A stretch of 64,000 nucleotides of DNA from Betaproteobacteria bacterium (GCA_016720925.1 JADKJR010000012.1:1-64000); one strand, 5' to 3'; shown: positions 17,543 through 27,801, numbered from the stretch's first letter. Translations and numbers: made by a program. The notes: a model not told the origin generated them from the sequence alone.

Positions 17543-18796
17543 ATGAACGAGATCAAGAATTACACAATGAACTTTGGGCCGCAGCATCCGGCCGCTCATG
17601 GTGTTTTGCGCCTCGTGCTGGAGCTTGACGGCGAAGTTGTACAACGTGCCGATCCGCACGTCGGATTGCTGCATCGGGCGACTGAAAAGCTCGCCGAGAC
17701 CCGCACTTTCCTGCAAAGCGTTCCATATATGGATCGTCTCGACTACATGTCGATGATGGTCAACGAGCACGCGTATGTGATGGCAATTGAGCAATTGATG
17801 GGGGTAAAAGTGCCGCTGCGGGCACAATACATCCGCGTCATGTTCGATGAAATCACGCGCATCATGAATCACCTGCTGTGGATTGGCGCGCATGCGCTTG
17901 ACGTGGGTGCAATGACAGTTTTTCTCTACGCGTTTCGCGAGCGCGAAGACTTGATGGACGCATACGAAGCGGTTTCCGGCGCGCGTCTTCACGCCGCCTA
18001 CTATCGTCCCGGTGGCGTATATCGTGATTTGCCTGAGCGGATGCCGAAATACGAGTTCATGCAAAGCCACAATGCGAATGCCATCAAGCAAATGAACGAG
18101 AATCGCCAGGGTTCTCTGCTCGATTTCATTGATGATTTCACGCGGCGTTTCCCGGGATATGTTGACGATTACGAAACACTGCTGACGGATAACCGTATCT
18201 GGAAACAACGCTTGGTCGATATCGGCATTGTTTCTCCCGAGCGCGCGATAAACCTCGGATTTACGGGGCCGATGCTTCGCGGATCAGGGGTCGCCTGGGA
18301 TTTGCGCAAGAAGCAGCCTTACGAAGTCTACGACCGCCTCGATTTCGACATCCCGGTGGGCACGAATGGAGACTGCTACGACCGATATCTGGTCCGCGTG
18401 CAGGAATTTCGCGAATCCAACAGGATCATCAAGCAATGCGTGGATTGGCTGCGAAAGAATCCTGGCCCGGTGATAACGGACGACCACAAAGTCGCTCCGC
18501 CTTCGCGTGAAAACATGAAGGCCAATATGGAAGAGCTGATTCACCACTTCAAGCTCTTTACCGAAGGTTTCCATGTGCCAGCAGGCGAGACTTATGCCGC
18601 AGTTGAGCATCCAAAGGGTGAGTTCGGGATTTATCTCATGTCCGATGGCGCCAATAAGCCGTACCGCCTGAAAATCCGTCCCCCCGGTTTTGCGTGTCTG
18701 GCGGCGCTCGATGAAATGTCGCGCGGCCACATGATCGCCGACGTGGTGACGATCATTGGAACGCAGGACATTGTGTTTGGGGATATCGATCGATGA
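17543..18796 (+). CDS. nuoD: NADH-quinone oxidoreductase subunit D
   Basis: 49-kDa subunit that forms the quinone pocket with NuoB. 417 residues. MNFGPQHPAAHGVLRLVLELDG (quinone-site His loop), HVGLLHRATEKL and DRLDYMSMMVNEHAY are all intact. The end (IGTQDIVFGDIDR) is standard. Four bases after nuoC and overlapping nuoE, so translation is coupled. Confidence 0.97.
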   Translation: MNEIKNYTMNFGPQHPAAHGVLRLVLELDGEVVQRADPHVGLLHRATEKLAETRTFLQSVPYMDRLDYMSMMVNEHAYVMAIEQLMGVKVPLRAQYIRVMFDEITRIMNHLLWIGAHALDVGAMTVFLYAFREREDLMDAYEAVSGARLHAAYYRPGGVYRDLPERMPKYEFMQSHNANAIKQMNENRQGSLLDFIDDFTRRFPGYVDDYETLLTDNRIWKQRLVDIGIVSPERAINLGFTGPMLRGSGVAWDLRKKQPYEVYDRLDFDIPVGTNGDCYDRYLVRVQEFRESNRIIKQCVDWLRKNPGPVITDDHKVAPPSRENMKANMEELIHHFKLFTEGFHVPAGETYAAVEHPKGEFGIYLMSDGANKPYRLKIRPPGFACLAALDEMSRGHMIADVVTIIGTQDIVFGDIDR

Positions 18797-19281
18797 GTAC
18801 GACGGCAATTTTGTCCGACGCGGCCAAGCGCAAGATTGACCGTGAAGTGACCAAGTACCCTGCTGACCAGAAGCAATCTGCCGTAATGTCCGCGCTTGCC
18901 ATTGCGCAGGATGAACATGGCTGGCTACCCAATGAATTGATGGATGATGTCGCGACATATCTGGGCATGCCATCCATTGCCGTGTATGAAGTAGCGACGT
19001 TTTACAACATGTACAACCTGAAGCCGATGGGCAGGCACAAGATTTCCGTGTGCACCAATTTGCCGTGCGCGTTTTCAGGTGGGGTGGAAGCGGCCGAGTA
19101 TCTGAAGAAGAAGCTTGGCGTTGGCTGGAAGGAATTGACCGCAGACGGCAGAATCACGCTGGTAGAGGGCGAGTGCATGGGCGCGTGTGGAGATGCGCCG
19201 GTATTGCTGGTCAACAACAAGCGGATGTGCAGCTTCATGTCGCCTGAAAAGCTCGACAAGTTGATCGAGGAGCTCAAGTAA
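18793..19281 (+). CDS. nuoE: NADH-quinone oxidoreductase subunit E
   Basis: 24-kDa subunit carrying a [2Fe-2S] cluster (N1a). The four cysteines are in CTNLPC (two) and GECMGACGDAP (two), and the helical N-terminus contains AIAQDEHGWLP. 162 residues. The ATG overlaps the nuoD stop (ATGA). Confidence 0.96.
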   Translation: MSTTAILSDAAKRKIDREVTKYPADQKQSAVMSALAIAQDEHGWLPNELMDDVATYLGMPSIAVYEVATFYNMYNLKPMGRHKISVCTNLPCAFSGGVEAAEYLKKKLGVGWKELTADGRITLVEGECMGACGDAPVLLVNNKRMCSFMSPEKLDKLIEELK

Positions 19282-20618
19282 TGGCCATGATTGACTACGG
19301 CCCTGACGCCATCATTCTCAAAGGCCTCGATGGCAGCAACTGGCGCCTCAAGGACTACGAGGCGCGCGCGGGCTATCAGGCGCTGAAGAAGATCCTGAAA
19401 GACGGTGTCAAACCTGAAGATGTTACGGCTGAAGTGAAGAAATCTTCGCTGCGCGGTCGTGGCGGCGCGGGCTTCCCAACCGGTTTGAAGTGGAGCTTCA
19501 TGCCGAAAGCATATCCGGGCGCCAAGTATCTCGTGTGCAATACCGACGAAGGCGAACCTGGTACGTTCAAGGATCGCGACATCATCCGCTACAACCCGCA
19601 CATACTGATCGAAGGCATGATCATCGCGGCATATGCGATGGGCATCGAGGTAGGCTACAACTATATTCACGGTGAAATCTGGGCGGAGTACGAGCGTTTC
19701 GAGGAAGCGCTCGAGGAAGCGCGCGTTGCCGGATATCTCGGCAAGAATATTCTGGGCAGCAATTTTTCGTTCGAACTGCATTCGCATCACGGATTCGGCG
19801 CGTATATCTGTGGTGAAGAAACCGCCTTGCTTGAATCCATTGAAGGCAAGAAAGGGCAGCCGCGCTACAAACCGCCGTTCCCGGCGAGTTTTGGTCTGTA
19901 TGGCAAGCCAACCACAATCAACAACACGGAAACTTTCGCGGCGGTGCCATACATTCTTCGCGAAGGTGGCGAGGCATTCCTGAATCTCGGCAAACCGAAC
20001 AACGGCGGCACCAAGATTTTCTCGGTCGCGGGTCACGTTACCCGGCCCGGTAACTATGAAATCAGGATGGGTACGCCGTTTGCCAAGCTGCTTGAAATGG
20101 TCGGCGGTGTTCGTGGTGGCAAGAAGCTCAAAGCCGTCATCCCTGGAGGGTCTTCGACGCCGGTAGTCAAGGGCGACCTGATGATGACCCTCGACATGGA
20201 TTACGACTCAATTGCGAAGGCAGGCTCGATGCTCGGTTCCGGCGCGGTAATTGTCATGGACGAGACCGCCTGCATGGTGCGAGCCGCCGAACGACTTGCC
20301 TATTTCTACTTTGAAGAATCCTGCGGCCAATGTACGCCGTGCCGCGAGGGTACCGGTTGGTTGTATCGGATTGTCCATCGTCTAGAACATGGATTGGGCC
20401 GAATGGAAGATCTTGATCTGTTGTTGAATCTTGCTGATCAGATTCAGGGTCGGACAATTTGTGCGCTCGGTGATGCTGCAGCGATGCCGGTGCGGGCGTT
20501 TGTAAAGAATTATCGCGAAGAGTTCGAGTATCACGTCACGCACAAACGCTGTATGGTTGGCCCCGGTGGGTTTTCGACGGCGTCGGGTAATGAACCGATG
20601 GCCATGGCGGCAGAATAA
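19281..20618 (+). CDS. nuoF: NADH-quinone oxidoreductase subunit F
   Basis: 51-kDa subunit that binds NADH and FMN and holds cluster N3. FMN/NADH-binding GRGGAGFPTGLKW and ICGEETALLESIEGK; the [4Fe-4S] motif SCGQCTPCREGTGW supplies three cysteines and the fourth is in TICALGDAAA. 445 residues, full length. Confidence 0.97.
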   Translation: MAMIDYGPDAIILKGLDGSNWRLKDYEARAGYQALKKILKDGVKPEDVTAEVKKSSLRGRGGAGFPTGLKWSFMPKAYPGAKYLVCNTDEGEPGTFKDRDIIRYNPHILIEGMIIAAYAMGIEVGYNYIHGEIWAEYERFEEALEEARVAGYLGKNILGSNFSFELHSHHGFGAYICGEETALLESIEGKKGQPRYKPPFPASFGLYGKPTTINNTETFAAVPYILREGGEAFLNLGKPNNGGTKIFSVAGHVTRPGNYEIRMGTPFAKLLEMVGGVRGGKKLKAVIPGGSSTPVVKGDLMMTLDMDYDSIAKAGSMLGSGAVIVMDETACMVRAAERLAYFYFEESCGQCTPCREGTGWLYRIVHRLEHGLGRMEDLDLLLNLADQIQGRTICALGDAAAMPVRAFVKNYREEFEYHVTHKRCMVGPGGFSTASGNEPMAMAAE

Positions 20619-20647
20619 GCGACCAGGTAAGACAAAAAAAACGACAA

Positions 20648-23017
20648 ATGATCAACTTAGAGATAGACGGCAAAGCCGTCCAGGTAGAAAACGGTGCAAC
20701 GGTGATGGATGCGGCCAACAAGGTCGGCACCTTCATTCCGCATTTCTGCTATCACAAGAAATTGTCGATTGCGGCGAACTGCCGCATGTGCCTGGTGCAG
20801 ATCGAAAAAGCGCCCAAGCCCATGCCCGCTTGCGCGACCCCTGCAAGCGAAGGCATGAAAGTGCAGACCAATTCCGAATATGCCAAGACCGCGCAAAAAG
20901 GTGTAATGGAATTCCTGCTGATAAACCACCCGCTCGATTGCCCCATCTGCGATCAGGGTGGCGAATGCCAGTTGCAGGATCTGGCAGTGGGCTATGGCAC
21001 TTCCGCTTCGCGTTATCAGGAAGAAAAGCGCGTGGTGGTGAACAAGAATCTGGGGCCACTGATTTCCACCGACATGACGCGCTGCATTCATTGCACCCGC
21101 TGTGTTCGTTTCGGCCAGGAAATTGCCGGCGTGATGGAACTGGGCCAGGCGGGCCGCGGCGAGCACTCGGAAATCCTCGCCTTTGTTGGCAAGACGGTCG
21201 ACTCGGAATTGTCCGGCAACATGATTGACTTGTGCCCCGTCGGCGCACTGACCTCGAAGCCATTCCGCTATAGCGCGCGCAGCTGGGAATTGTCCCGCCG
21301 CAAGTCGGTATCGCCGCACGACGGACTGGGTTCCAACCTGGTGGTGCAGGTCAAGCAGGATCGCGTGATGCGCGTCTTGCCGCTTGAGAATGAGGCGATA
21401 AATGAATGTTGGTTGTCAGACAAGGACCGTTTCTCGTATGAAGGTCTGAATTCTGAAGGTCGCCTCACCAAGCCAATGATGAAAGTCGGCGATGTGTGGT
21501 CCGAGGTGGATTGGCCGATTGCCCTGCAGGCCGCCGCTGAAGGTTTGAAATTGGTGAAAGAAAAGCATGGCGCCGAATCGGTTGGCGCATTGGCTTCGCC
21601 GCACCAGACGCTGGAAGAGATCTATCTTTTTAACAAGCTTGTTCGTGGGCTGGGATCGAACAGCGTCGATACGCGCCTGCGTCAGGCAGACTTTAGTGCT
21701 GACGGTAAGATTGCCGGTGTGCGCTGGCTTGGCATGAAGTTCGCCGATATAGGCGGCCTGCAAAGTGTGCTGGTGGTCGGGTCCACGCTACGAAAAGAAC
21801 ACCCGCTGATAGCCAATCGCTTGCGCCAGGCTGCAAAGAAGGGCTTGCAAGTCAATATCGTGCATATCGCCGATGATGACCTGTTGATGAAAGTTGCCAA
21901 CAAGTCGGTGGTTCGTCCCAGTGAAATGGTTGCTCTGCTGGGTGCAATCGCCAAGGCGTTGGTGGAAATCAAGAAAGCGTCACTACCGAGCGACGTGGCC
22001 AGTGCCGTTGCCGGGCTTGTCATCTCATCGGATGCCAAAGCCATCGCACAAAGTCTCGCCGACAAAGAAAAAACGGCAGTGGTGCTCGGTAACTTTGCGC
22101 AGCATCATCCGCAGTACGCGCTATTGCATGTCCTGGGCCAGGAAATCGCTCGTTTGTGTGGCGGCACTTTTGGCCTGCTAAGCGAGGCCGCAAATAGTGT
22201 CGGTGCCGCGGTGGTTGGTGCTGAGCCAGGCAAAGGCGGATTTGATGCGCAAGGCATGGTTGACCAGTCGCGCAAGGCATATGTGCTGATGGGGGTTGAC
22301 CCTCAATTGGATTTCGGTAATCCCGTCGTAACGATGGCAGCACTTACGACTGCGGAATTCGTGGTGTCGCTCGCCACGTTCAAGGGAGAGTCGGCAGATT
22401 TTGCGGATGTCATATTGCCGATTGCGCCATTCACCGAGACTGCGGGTACTTTCGTCAATGCCGAGGGAACCGTGCAATCTTTCAATGGCGTGGTGAAACC
22501 GCTGGGTGAAGCGCGTCCGGCATGGAAAGTATTGCGTGTCCTTGGTAATTTATGTGGGCTGCAGGGTTTCGATCAGGAGAATGTCAATTCAATCCGCAAT
22601 GAGATTGCTCCCGATTTGCAGGTTTTCGTCAATTCGCGGCTCAACAACACGATCAGCGGTGTCAAGTTGGAGATTCCCGCATCGGCTTCTGGTATTGAGC
22701 GTGTTGCGGATGTGCCGATCTATGCCGCGGATTCACTGGTTCGCCATGCGGTGAGCCTGCAAAAATCCACTGACGCCAGAAACGCGAAGCGCATCCTGCT
22801 CGCCGGGGACGTTGCGGAAAAGCAGGGCATTCGTGACGGGATGGTTGTGCGCGTCACCCAGAATGGAAACAGCGTGACGTTGATTGCAGCAATCGATGTT
22901 GGGTTAGCGCCCGGATGCGCGCGCATTGCGGCGGCGTTGCCCGAGACGGCAGCCCTCGGCCCGATGTTTGGTTCAATCAGTATTGAAAAGGCGGCGATGG
23001 CTGCCGCGGCGGAATAG
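20648..23017 (+). CDS. nuoG: NADH-quinone oxidoreductase subunit G
   Basis: 75-kDa subunit. N-terminal [2Fe-2S] domain (FCYHKKLSIAANCRMC and PACATP), His-Cys cluster motif HPLDCPICDQGGECQLQD, and a [4Fe-4S] motif CIHCTRCVRFGQE, followed by a molybdopterin-oxidoreductase-like fold without cofactor function. 789 residues, normal for the betaproteobacterial form. Confidence 0.97.
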   Translation: MINLEIDGKAVQVENGATVMDAANKVGTFIPHFCYHKKLSIAANCRMCLVQIEKAPKPMPACATPASEGMKVQTNSEYAKTAQKGVMEFLLINHPLDCPICDQGGECQLQDLAVGYGTSASRYQEEKRVVVNKNLGPLISTDMTRCIHCTRCVRFGQEIAGVMELGQAGRGEHSEILAFVGKTVDSELSGNMIDLCPVGALTSKPFRYSARSWELSRRKSVSPHDGLGSNLVVQVKQDRVMRVLPLENEAINECWLSDKDRFSYEGLNSEGRLTKPMMKVGDVWSEVDWPIALQAAAEGLKLVKEKHGAESVGALASPHQTLEEIYLFNKLVRGLGSNSVDTRLRQADFSADGKIAGVRWLGMKFADIGGLQSVLVVGSTLRKEHPLIANRLRQAAKKGLQVNIVHIADDDLLMKVANKSVVRPSEMVALLGAIAKALVEIKKASLPSDVASAVAGLVISSDAKAIAQSLADKEKTAVVLGNFAQHHPQYALLHVLGQEIARLCGGTFGLLSEAANSVGAAVVGAEPGKGGFDAQGMVDQSRKAYVLMGVDPQLDFGNPVVTMAALTTAEFVVSLATFKGESADFADVILPIAPFTETAGTFVNAEGTVQSFNGVVKPLGEARPAWKVLRVLGNLCGLQGFDQENVNSIRNEIAPDLQVFVNSRLNNTISGVKLEIPASASGIERVADVPIYAADSLVRHAVSLQKSTDARNAKRILLAGDVAEKQGIRDGMVVRVTQNGNSVTLIAAIDVGLAPGCARIAAALPETAALGPMFGSISIEKAAMAAAAE

Positions 23018-23033
23018 GCGAGCAACGAACTCC

Positions 23034-24176
23034 ATGGACGCACTCCTGCAAACCCTGAAACAAACTTTCATGAGCACACTCGGTAACGAGTGGGGGCAGC
23101 CGGCGTGGGCGTTGGTCTCGGCAAGCGTGATGATCGTGATGATCGTCGTGCCATTATTGACTTTCGTACTGTATTTTCAGCTCGTCGAACGTTGGGTAAT
23201 CGGCTGGATGCAGGTGCGCAGGGGCCCGAATCGCGTCACATTTTTCGGCATCAAATGGCTGGGCGGTTTCGGTCAACCGGTGGCTGATGCCATGAAGCTG
23301 ATGCTCAAGGAGCAAATTGTTCCGACGGGTGCGAACCGGTGGATGTTCCTGATTGCGCCGGTGCTATCGGTCACGCCGGCGATGGCAGTTTGGGCCATGA
23401 TTCCGTTTACGCCAACCTGGGTGGTTGCAAACGTGGATGCGGGATTGTTGGTGATACTTGCGATGGCCTCGATGGGTGTCTACGGCGTTATCGTGGCGGG
23501 CTGGGCATCGAATTCCAAATATGCCTTTATCGGTGCGATGCGCTCGGCCGCACAAGTGGTTTCATACGAAATCGCGATGGGCTTCGCGCTGGTCTGCGCG
23601 CTGATGGCCGCGCAGAGCATGAATCTCACCCAGGTTATTGCGCGACAGGACGGGCCCTACGGCGCGCTTGAGTGGTTCTGGATTCCGCTGTTCCCCATGT
23701 TCATCGTTCAGTTCATTGCCGGAGTCGCCGAAACCAACCGGCATCCGTTCGACGTGGCGGAAGGCGAGTCCGAAATTGTCGCCGGGCCGCTGGTGGAATA
23801 CTCGGGCATGACCTGGTCGCTGTTCTTTCTGGCCGAATACGCCAACATGCTGATGGTCGCGACGCTTTCGACCATTCTGTTCATGGGCGGCTGGCTGACT
23901 CCCATTCCACACAGTGTTGTGGAGTTGATCCCGGCGGGCTTGCTGAGAATGCCGTTTGATTCTGGCATTCACTGGATGTTCATCAAGATGATGGCGCTGA
24001 TGATGATCTTCGTCTGGATTCGTGCCTCGTTCCCGCGCTATCGCTACGATCAGCTAATGCGTTTGGGTTGGAAGATCTTAATTCCCATCACAATCGTGTG
24101 GATTGTAGTGACCGGCGTCAGGTTGACGGAGGCGATCAATAATCTGCCAGTGATGAATTGGTGGTTTGGAAAATAG
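23034..24176 (+). CDS. nuoH: NADH-quinone oxidoreductase subunit H
   Basis: Membrane subunit at the quinone cavity, eight helices. Conserved RRGPNRVTFFG near residue 60, DVAEGESEIVAG loop with its three acidic residues, and RYRYDQLMRLGWK near the end. The frame is open upstream into nuoG, but the start at MDALLQTL (23034) fits the family; 380 residues. Confidence 0.95.
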   Translation: MDALLQTLKQTFMSTLGNEWGQPAWALVSASVMIVMIVVPLLTFVLYFQLVERWVIGWMQVRRGPNRVTFFGIKWLGGFGQPVADAMKLMLKEQIVPTGANRWMFLIAPVLSVTPAMAVWAMIPFTPTWVVANVDAGLLVILAMASMGVYGVIVAGWASNSKYAFIGAMRSAAQVVSYEIAMGFALVCALMAAQSMNLTQVIARQDGPYGALEWFWIPLFPMFIVQFIAGVAETNRHPFDVAEGESEIVAGPLVEYSGMTWSLFFLAEYANMLMVATLSTILFMGGWLTPIPHSVVELIPAGLLRMPFDSGIHWMFIKMMALMMIFVWIRASFPRYRYDQLMRLGWKILIPITIVWIVVTGVRLTEAINNLPVMNWWFGK

Positions 24177-24178
24177 CC

Positions 24179-24670
24179 ATGTGGGATAGAACCAAAGAAT
24201 TTCTGGGAAGCCTGCTGCTGGCCGAATTGGTGCAGGGTCTGAAATTGACCGGACGACACCTGTTCGCGCGCAAGATCACTGTGCTGTTCCCGGAAGAGAA
24301 GACCCCGCAGAGCCCGCGTTTCCGCGGACTGCATGCGTTGCGCCGTTACCCGAACGGCGAGGAACGCTGCATCGCCTGCAAGTTGTGCGAAGCAGTGTGT
24401 CCAGCCTTGGCGATCACGATCGAATCCGAGCAGCGCGAAGATGGTTCACGCCGCACCACCCGTTACGACATCGATCTCATGAAGTGTATTTTTTGCGGCT
24501 TTTGCGAAGAATCGTGTCCGGTGGATTCGATTGTCGAAACACATTTACTGGAGTATCACGGCGAAACACGCAGTGATCTTTACTACACCAAACCCATGCT
24601 GCTGGCTATTGGCGACAAGTATGAAGCCGAGATTGCCAAGCGACGTGCAGAGGACGCGGCCTACCGTTAA
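24179..24670 (+). CDS. nuoI: NADH-quinone oxidoreductase subunit I
   Basis: Ferredoxin-like subunit with clusters N6a and N6b. The two motifs CIACKLCEAVCP and CIFCGFCEESCP each give the expected cysteines. Start MWDRTKEFLG at 24179; 163 residues. Two bases after nuoH. Confidence 0.96.
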   Translation: MWDRTKEFLGSLLLAELVQGLKLTGRHLFARKITVLFPEEKTPQSPRFRGLHALRRYPNGEERCIACKLCEAVCPALAITIESEQREDGSRRTTRYDIDLMKCIFCGFCEESCPVDSIVETHLLEYHGETRSDLYYTKPMLLAIGDKYEAEIAKRRAEDAAYR

Positions 24671-24706
24671 GAACAGGTGAGAGGCCTCGTTCCTCACATT
24701 CAAAAA

Positions 24707-25342
24707 ATGAACTTTCAATCCATTATCTTTTACGCCTTTGCCGCCATGCTGATCTTTTCAGCTTTGCGTGTCATCACGGCCCGGAACCCGGTGCATGCAG
24801 CCATGTTCCTGGTGCTGTCCTTTTTCACCGCCGCGGCGCTGTGGCTGCTGATCTACGCCGAATTCCTCGCGATCACGCTGATTCTGGTTTACGTCGGTGC
24901 GGTGATGGTGCTGTTCCTGTTCGTGGTGATGATGCTCGATATCAACTTCGACAAACTGCGCGAAGGTTTCTGGAAACATCTGCCGGTTGCGGCAACGGTC
25001 GCGGTGTTGATGGCGGCACAGATGGCGTTGCTATTGTGGGGAAGCGCGCTCAAGTTGCATACGGTTTCGCCCGGTGCGCCCGCGGCGACGGTGTCGAATA
25101 CCAAGGCGTTGGGACGACTGTTGTATTCCGAGTATCTGCTGCCGTTCGAACTCGCGGCGGTCGTGCTACTGGTGGCGATGGTGGCGGCCATCGCGCTGAC
25201 GTTCCGCGGCCGCAAGGACGTGAAATCGCAGAACATTGCTGCTCAGGTACGCGTGAAGAGTACGGATCGTCTGAAAATCATTTCCATGCGTGCTGAGGTG
25301 GAACCGCCGGATGAGCCGAAGAATGAGGAGAAGCAAGCGTGA
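24707..25342 (+). CDS. nuoJ: NADH-quinone oxidoreductase subunit J
   Basis: Five-helix membrane subunit. Start MNFQSIIFYAF (24707); conserved ARNPVHAAMFLVLSF and VGAVMVLFLFVVMML (the pi-bulge helix). 211 residues with a charged C-terminal tail. The stop overlaps the GTG of nuoK. Confidence 0.95.
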   Translation: MNFQSIIFYAFAAMLIFSALRVITARNPVHAAMFLVLSFFTAAALWLLIYAEFLAITLILVYVGAVMVLFLFVVMMLDINFDKLREGFWKHLPVAATVAVLMAAQMALLLWGSALKLHTVSPGAPAATVSNTKALGRLLYSEYLLPFELAAVVLLVAMVAAIALTFRGRKDVKSQNIAAQVRVKSTDRLKIISMRAEVEPPDEPKNEEKQA

Positions 25343-25644
25343 TTGTCTTGTCCGACTACCTGATGCTATCGGCCGTGCTGTTCGCGATTTCCATCGCCGG
25401 TATTTTCCTGAACCGCAAAAACATCATCGTACTGCTCATGGCGATCGAGCTGATGTTGCTCGCCGTGAACATGAACTTCATAGCCTTCTCGCATTTCCTG
25501 AATGACATTCACGGGCAGGTATTTGTATTTTTTATCCTGACAGTCGCGGCAGCAGAGTCGGCGATTGGCCTTGCGATTCTGGTGGTGCTGTTCCGGAACC
25601 ACAGGTCAATCAATGTCGATGACATCGGCACCCTGAAAGGCTGA
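25339..25644 (+). CDS. nuoK: NADH-quinone oxidoreductase subunit K
   Basis: Three-helix antiporter-like subunit of 101 residues, GTG start overlapping nuoJ. Two key membrane glutamates are present, one in LLMAIELMLLAVN and one in VAAAESAIGLAI. The C-terminus is short, as usual. Confidence 0.96.
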   Translation: MIVLSDYLMLSAVLFAISIAGIFLNRKNIIVLLMAIELMLLAVNMNFIAFSHFLNDIHGQVFVFFILTVAAAESAIGLAILVVLFRNHRSINVDDIGTLKG

Positions 25645-25680
25645 CGAGGATGGGTTTACTCGGGACACAAATTGAAATGC

Positions 25681-25746
25681 AAACTCCCCTATTGGCGGGC
25701 GTTTCAAGGCATTATTGCCACGAAAGCCGCGCCAGTGCTAGAGTTT
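25681..25746. repeat. Dispersed palindromic intergenic repeat, copy 2, inside the nuo operon
   Basis: Left arm AAACTCCCCTATTGGCGGGC, right arm AAAGCCGCGCCAGTGCTAG followed by AGTTT. It fills most of the 117-base gap between nuoK and nuoL, the largest gap after nuoB. May form an mRNA hairpin. Confidence 0.75.
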
Positions 25747-25761
25747 GTCTAAAGTGATCGA

Positions 25762-27771
25762 ATGACAATGATCGAAAACAAACTCGTCCTGCTCGCGGTT
25801 CCGCTACTTCCGTTGCTGGGTGCCGTGCTGGCCGGCTTTCTGGGACGCACGCTGGGCCGGACGTTTGCCCATACGGTTACCATCTTTGGCGTACTTGCTG
25901 CGTTCATTCTCTCTGTTCTCATTTTCCAGGACGTTCAGGCGGGCAAGACCTTCAATGGCGCGATTTACACCTGGCTGGTGACGGATGGCATCAACCTGCA
26001 AATCGGCTTCCTGATCGATTCACTTACAGTCACGATGATGATGGTCGTGACCTTTGTCTCTCTGATGGTGCACGTCTATACCATCGGCTACATGGCCGAG
26101 GATGACGGGTACACGCGCTTCTTCGGCTACATCTCGCTATTCACCTTCTCGATGTTGATGCTGGTGATGTCGAACAACTTCCTGCAACTGTTCTTCGGTT
26201 GGGAAGCGGTAGGGCTTGTGTCTTATTTGCTGATCGGTTTCTGGTACACACGGCCGACGGCGATCTACGCAAACCTGAAAGCATTCCTGGTCAATCGCGT
26301 TGGCGACTTTGGTTTCCTGCTCGGTATCGGATTCGTATTCGCCACCTTTGGTTCGCTCGATTACGCGACAGTATTCAAACTTGCCCCCAATTTCGCCGAT
26401 GCGCTGATCGAAGTCGTTCCCGGCTGGCACTGGTCGCTGCTGACTGCGATCTGCATTTGCCTGTTCATTGGCGCGATGGGCAAGTCCGCGCAGTTCCCGC
26501 TGCATGTGTGGCTGCCGGATTCGATGGAAGGCCCGACACCGATCTCCGCATTGATCCATGCGGCAACCATGGTGACGGCTGGTATCTTCATGGTGGCACG
26601 CATGTCGCCGCTGTTCGAGATGTCGCAGGCGGCACTGTCGTTTGTGTTGATGATCGGTGCGATCACTGCGTTCTTCATGGCGCTGATCGCCATCGTGCAA
26701 TATGACATCAAGCGCGTCGTGGCCTATTCCACGCTTTCTCAGCTCGGGTTCATGACGATGGCTCTAGGTGCGGGCGCCTATTCAGCCGGCATCTTCCACT
26801 TGATGACGCACGCGTTCTTCAAGGCGGTACTGTTCCTCGGTGCCGGTTCGGTGATCATCGCCATGCATCATGAGCAGGACATGCGCAAGATGGGCGGTCT
26901 CCGGAAATATATGCCGATCACCTATTTGACGATGTTGATAGGCGCGCTGGCCAACGCGGGCTTCCCGCCGTTCGCCGGCTTCTTCTCCAAAGATTCGATC
27001 ATTGAAGCGATTCACGCTTCGCATACGCCGGGGCATGCTATCGCTTACTACGCCGCGCTGGGCGGCGTATTTGTCGGTGGCTTGTATTCGTTCCGCCTGA
27101 TATTTTTCGCATTCCACGGCAAGGAACGATTCGCGGAACATAGCCACGACGCGCACGGCCATGACGAGCACGATGCCCATCACGGTTTGCCGCCCGGCCA
27201 GAAACCGCATGAAACTCCGTGGGTGGTATGGTTTCCGCTGATCTTGCTCGCGATTCCGTCGGTCGTGATCGGTTGGATGACGATTGAACCGATGTTGTTT
27301 GGTACCTATTTCGGCGATGCCATCAAGGCGACCGAGACGATGGCTGACCTGAAGAAAGAATTTCACGGCGCGGGCGCAATGGTCATGCACGGGCTGACTG
27401 CGTGGCCATTCTGGCTGGCATTGGCCGGCGCGGTCACCGCGTGGTACTGCTACATCATCAAGCCAGAACTGCCGGGCAAGATTCGCACCGCGTTGGCGTT
27501 TCCCGTAAAAATTCTCGAAGACAAATACGGCTTCGATCGCTTCTACAGCTGGTTTTTTGCCTCGGGCGCTCGCAAGCTCGGCCAGGGTCTGTGGCGATTC
27601 GGCGATGTCACCATCATCGACGGCATCATGGTTAACGGTACGGCGAAACTGATCGGCTGGTTCTCCGGCGTGGCGCGCAGCGTACAAACCGGTTATGTGT
27701 ACACCTATGCATTCACCATGATCTTCGGGGTGTTCGTGGCCCTCTCACTCGTTTACATGAAGCTTGGCTGA
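25762..27771 (+). CDS. nuoL: NADH-quinone oxidoreductase subunit L
   Basis: Proton-pumping antiporter-like subunit with the long lateral helix, 669 residues. Conserved FFGWEAVGLVSYLLIGFWY (key Glu), GKSAQFPLHVWLPDSMEGPT (key Lys), HAATMVTAGIFM, and a His-rich cytoplasmic loop (HSHDAHGHDEHDAHH) before the C-terminal helices. Intact. Confidence 0.97.
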   Translation: MTMIENKLVLLAVPLLPLLGAVLAGFLGRTLGRTFAHTVTIFGVLAAFILSVLIFQDVQAGKTFNGAIYTWLVTDGINLQIGFLIDSLTVTMMMVVTFVSLMVHVYTIGYMAEDDGYTRFFGYISLFTFSMLMLVMSNNFLQLFFGWEAVGLVSYLLIGFWYTRPTAIYANLKAFLVNRVGDFGFLLGIGFVFATFGSLDYATVFKLAPNFADALIEVVPGWHWSLLTAICICLFIGAMGKSAQFPLHVWLPDSMEGPTPISALIHAATMVTAGIFMVARMSPLFEMSQAALSFVLMIGAITAFFMALIAIVQYDIKRVVAYSTLSQLGFMTMALGAGAYSAGIFHLMTHAFFKAVLFLGAGSVIIAMHHEQDMRKMGGLRKYMPITYLTMLIGALANAGFPPFAGFFSKDSIIEAIHASHTPGHAIAYYAALGGVFVGGLYSFRLIFFAFHGKERFAEHSHDAHGHDEHDAHHGLPPGQKPHETPWVVWFPLILLAIPSVVIGWMTIEPMLFGTYFGDAIKATETMADLKKEFHGAGAMVMHGLTAWPFWLALAGAVTAWYCYIIKPELPGKIRTALAFPVKILEDKYGFDRFYSWFFASGARKLGQGLWRFGDVTIIDGIMVNGTAKLIGWFSGVARSVQTGYVYTYAFTMIFGVFVALSLVYMKLG

Positions 27772-27801
27772 TCCAAAAATCAGGGACGCGAAAAGCAAAA
27801 A

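Noticed and set aside
19002..20036. 344-codon antisense frame opposite nuoE/nuoF
   Set aside because: Shadow of two well-supported genes; no family match.
22926..23033. N-terminal extension of NuoH
   Set aside because: Overlaps the end of nuoG and gives an Arg-rich tail absent from the family.
26137..27687. Long antisense open frames opposite nuoL
   Set aside because: They lie on the other strand of a clear complex I gene, and their His/Arg-rich sequence is typical of reversed GC-rich membrane genes.
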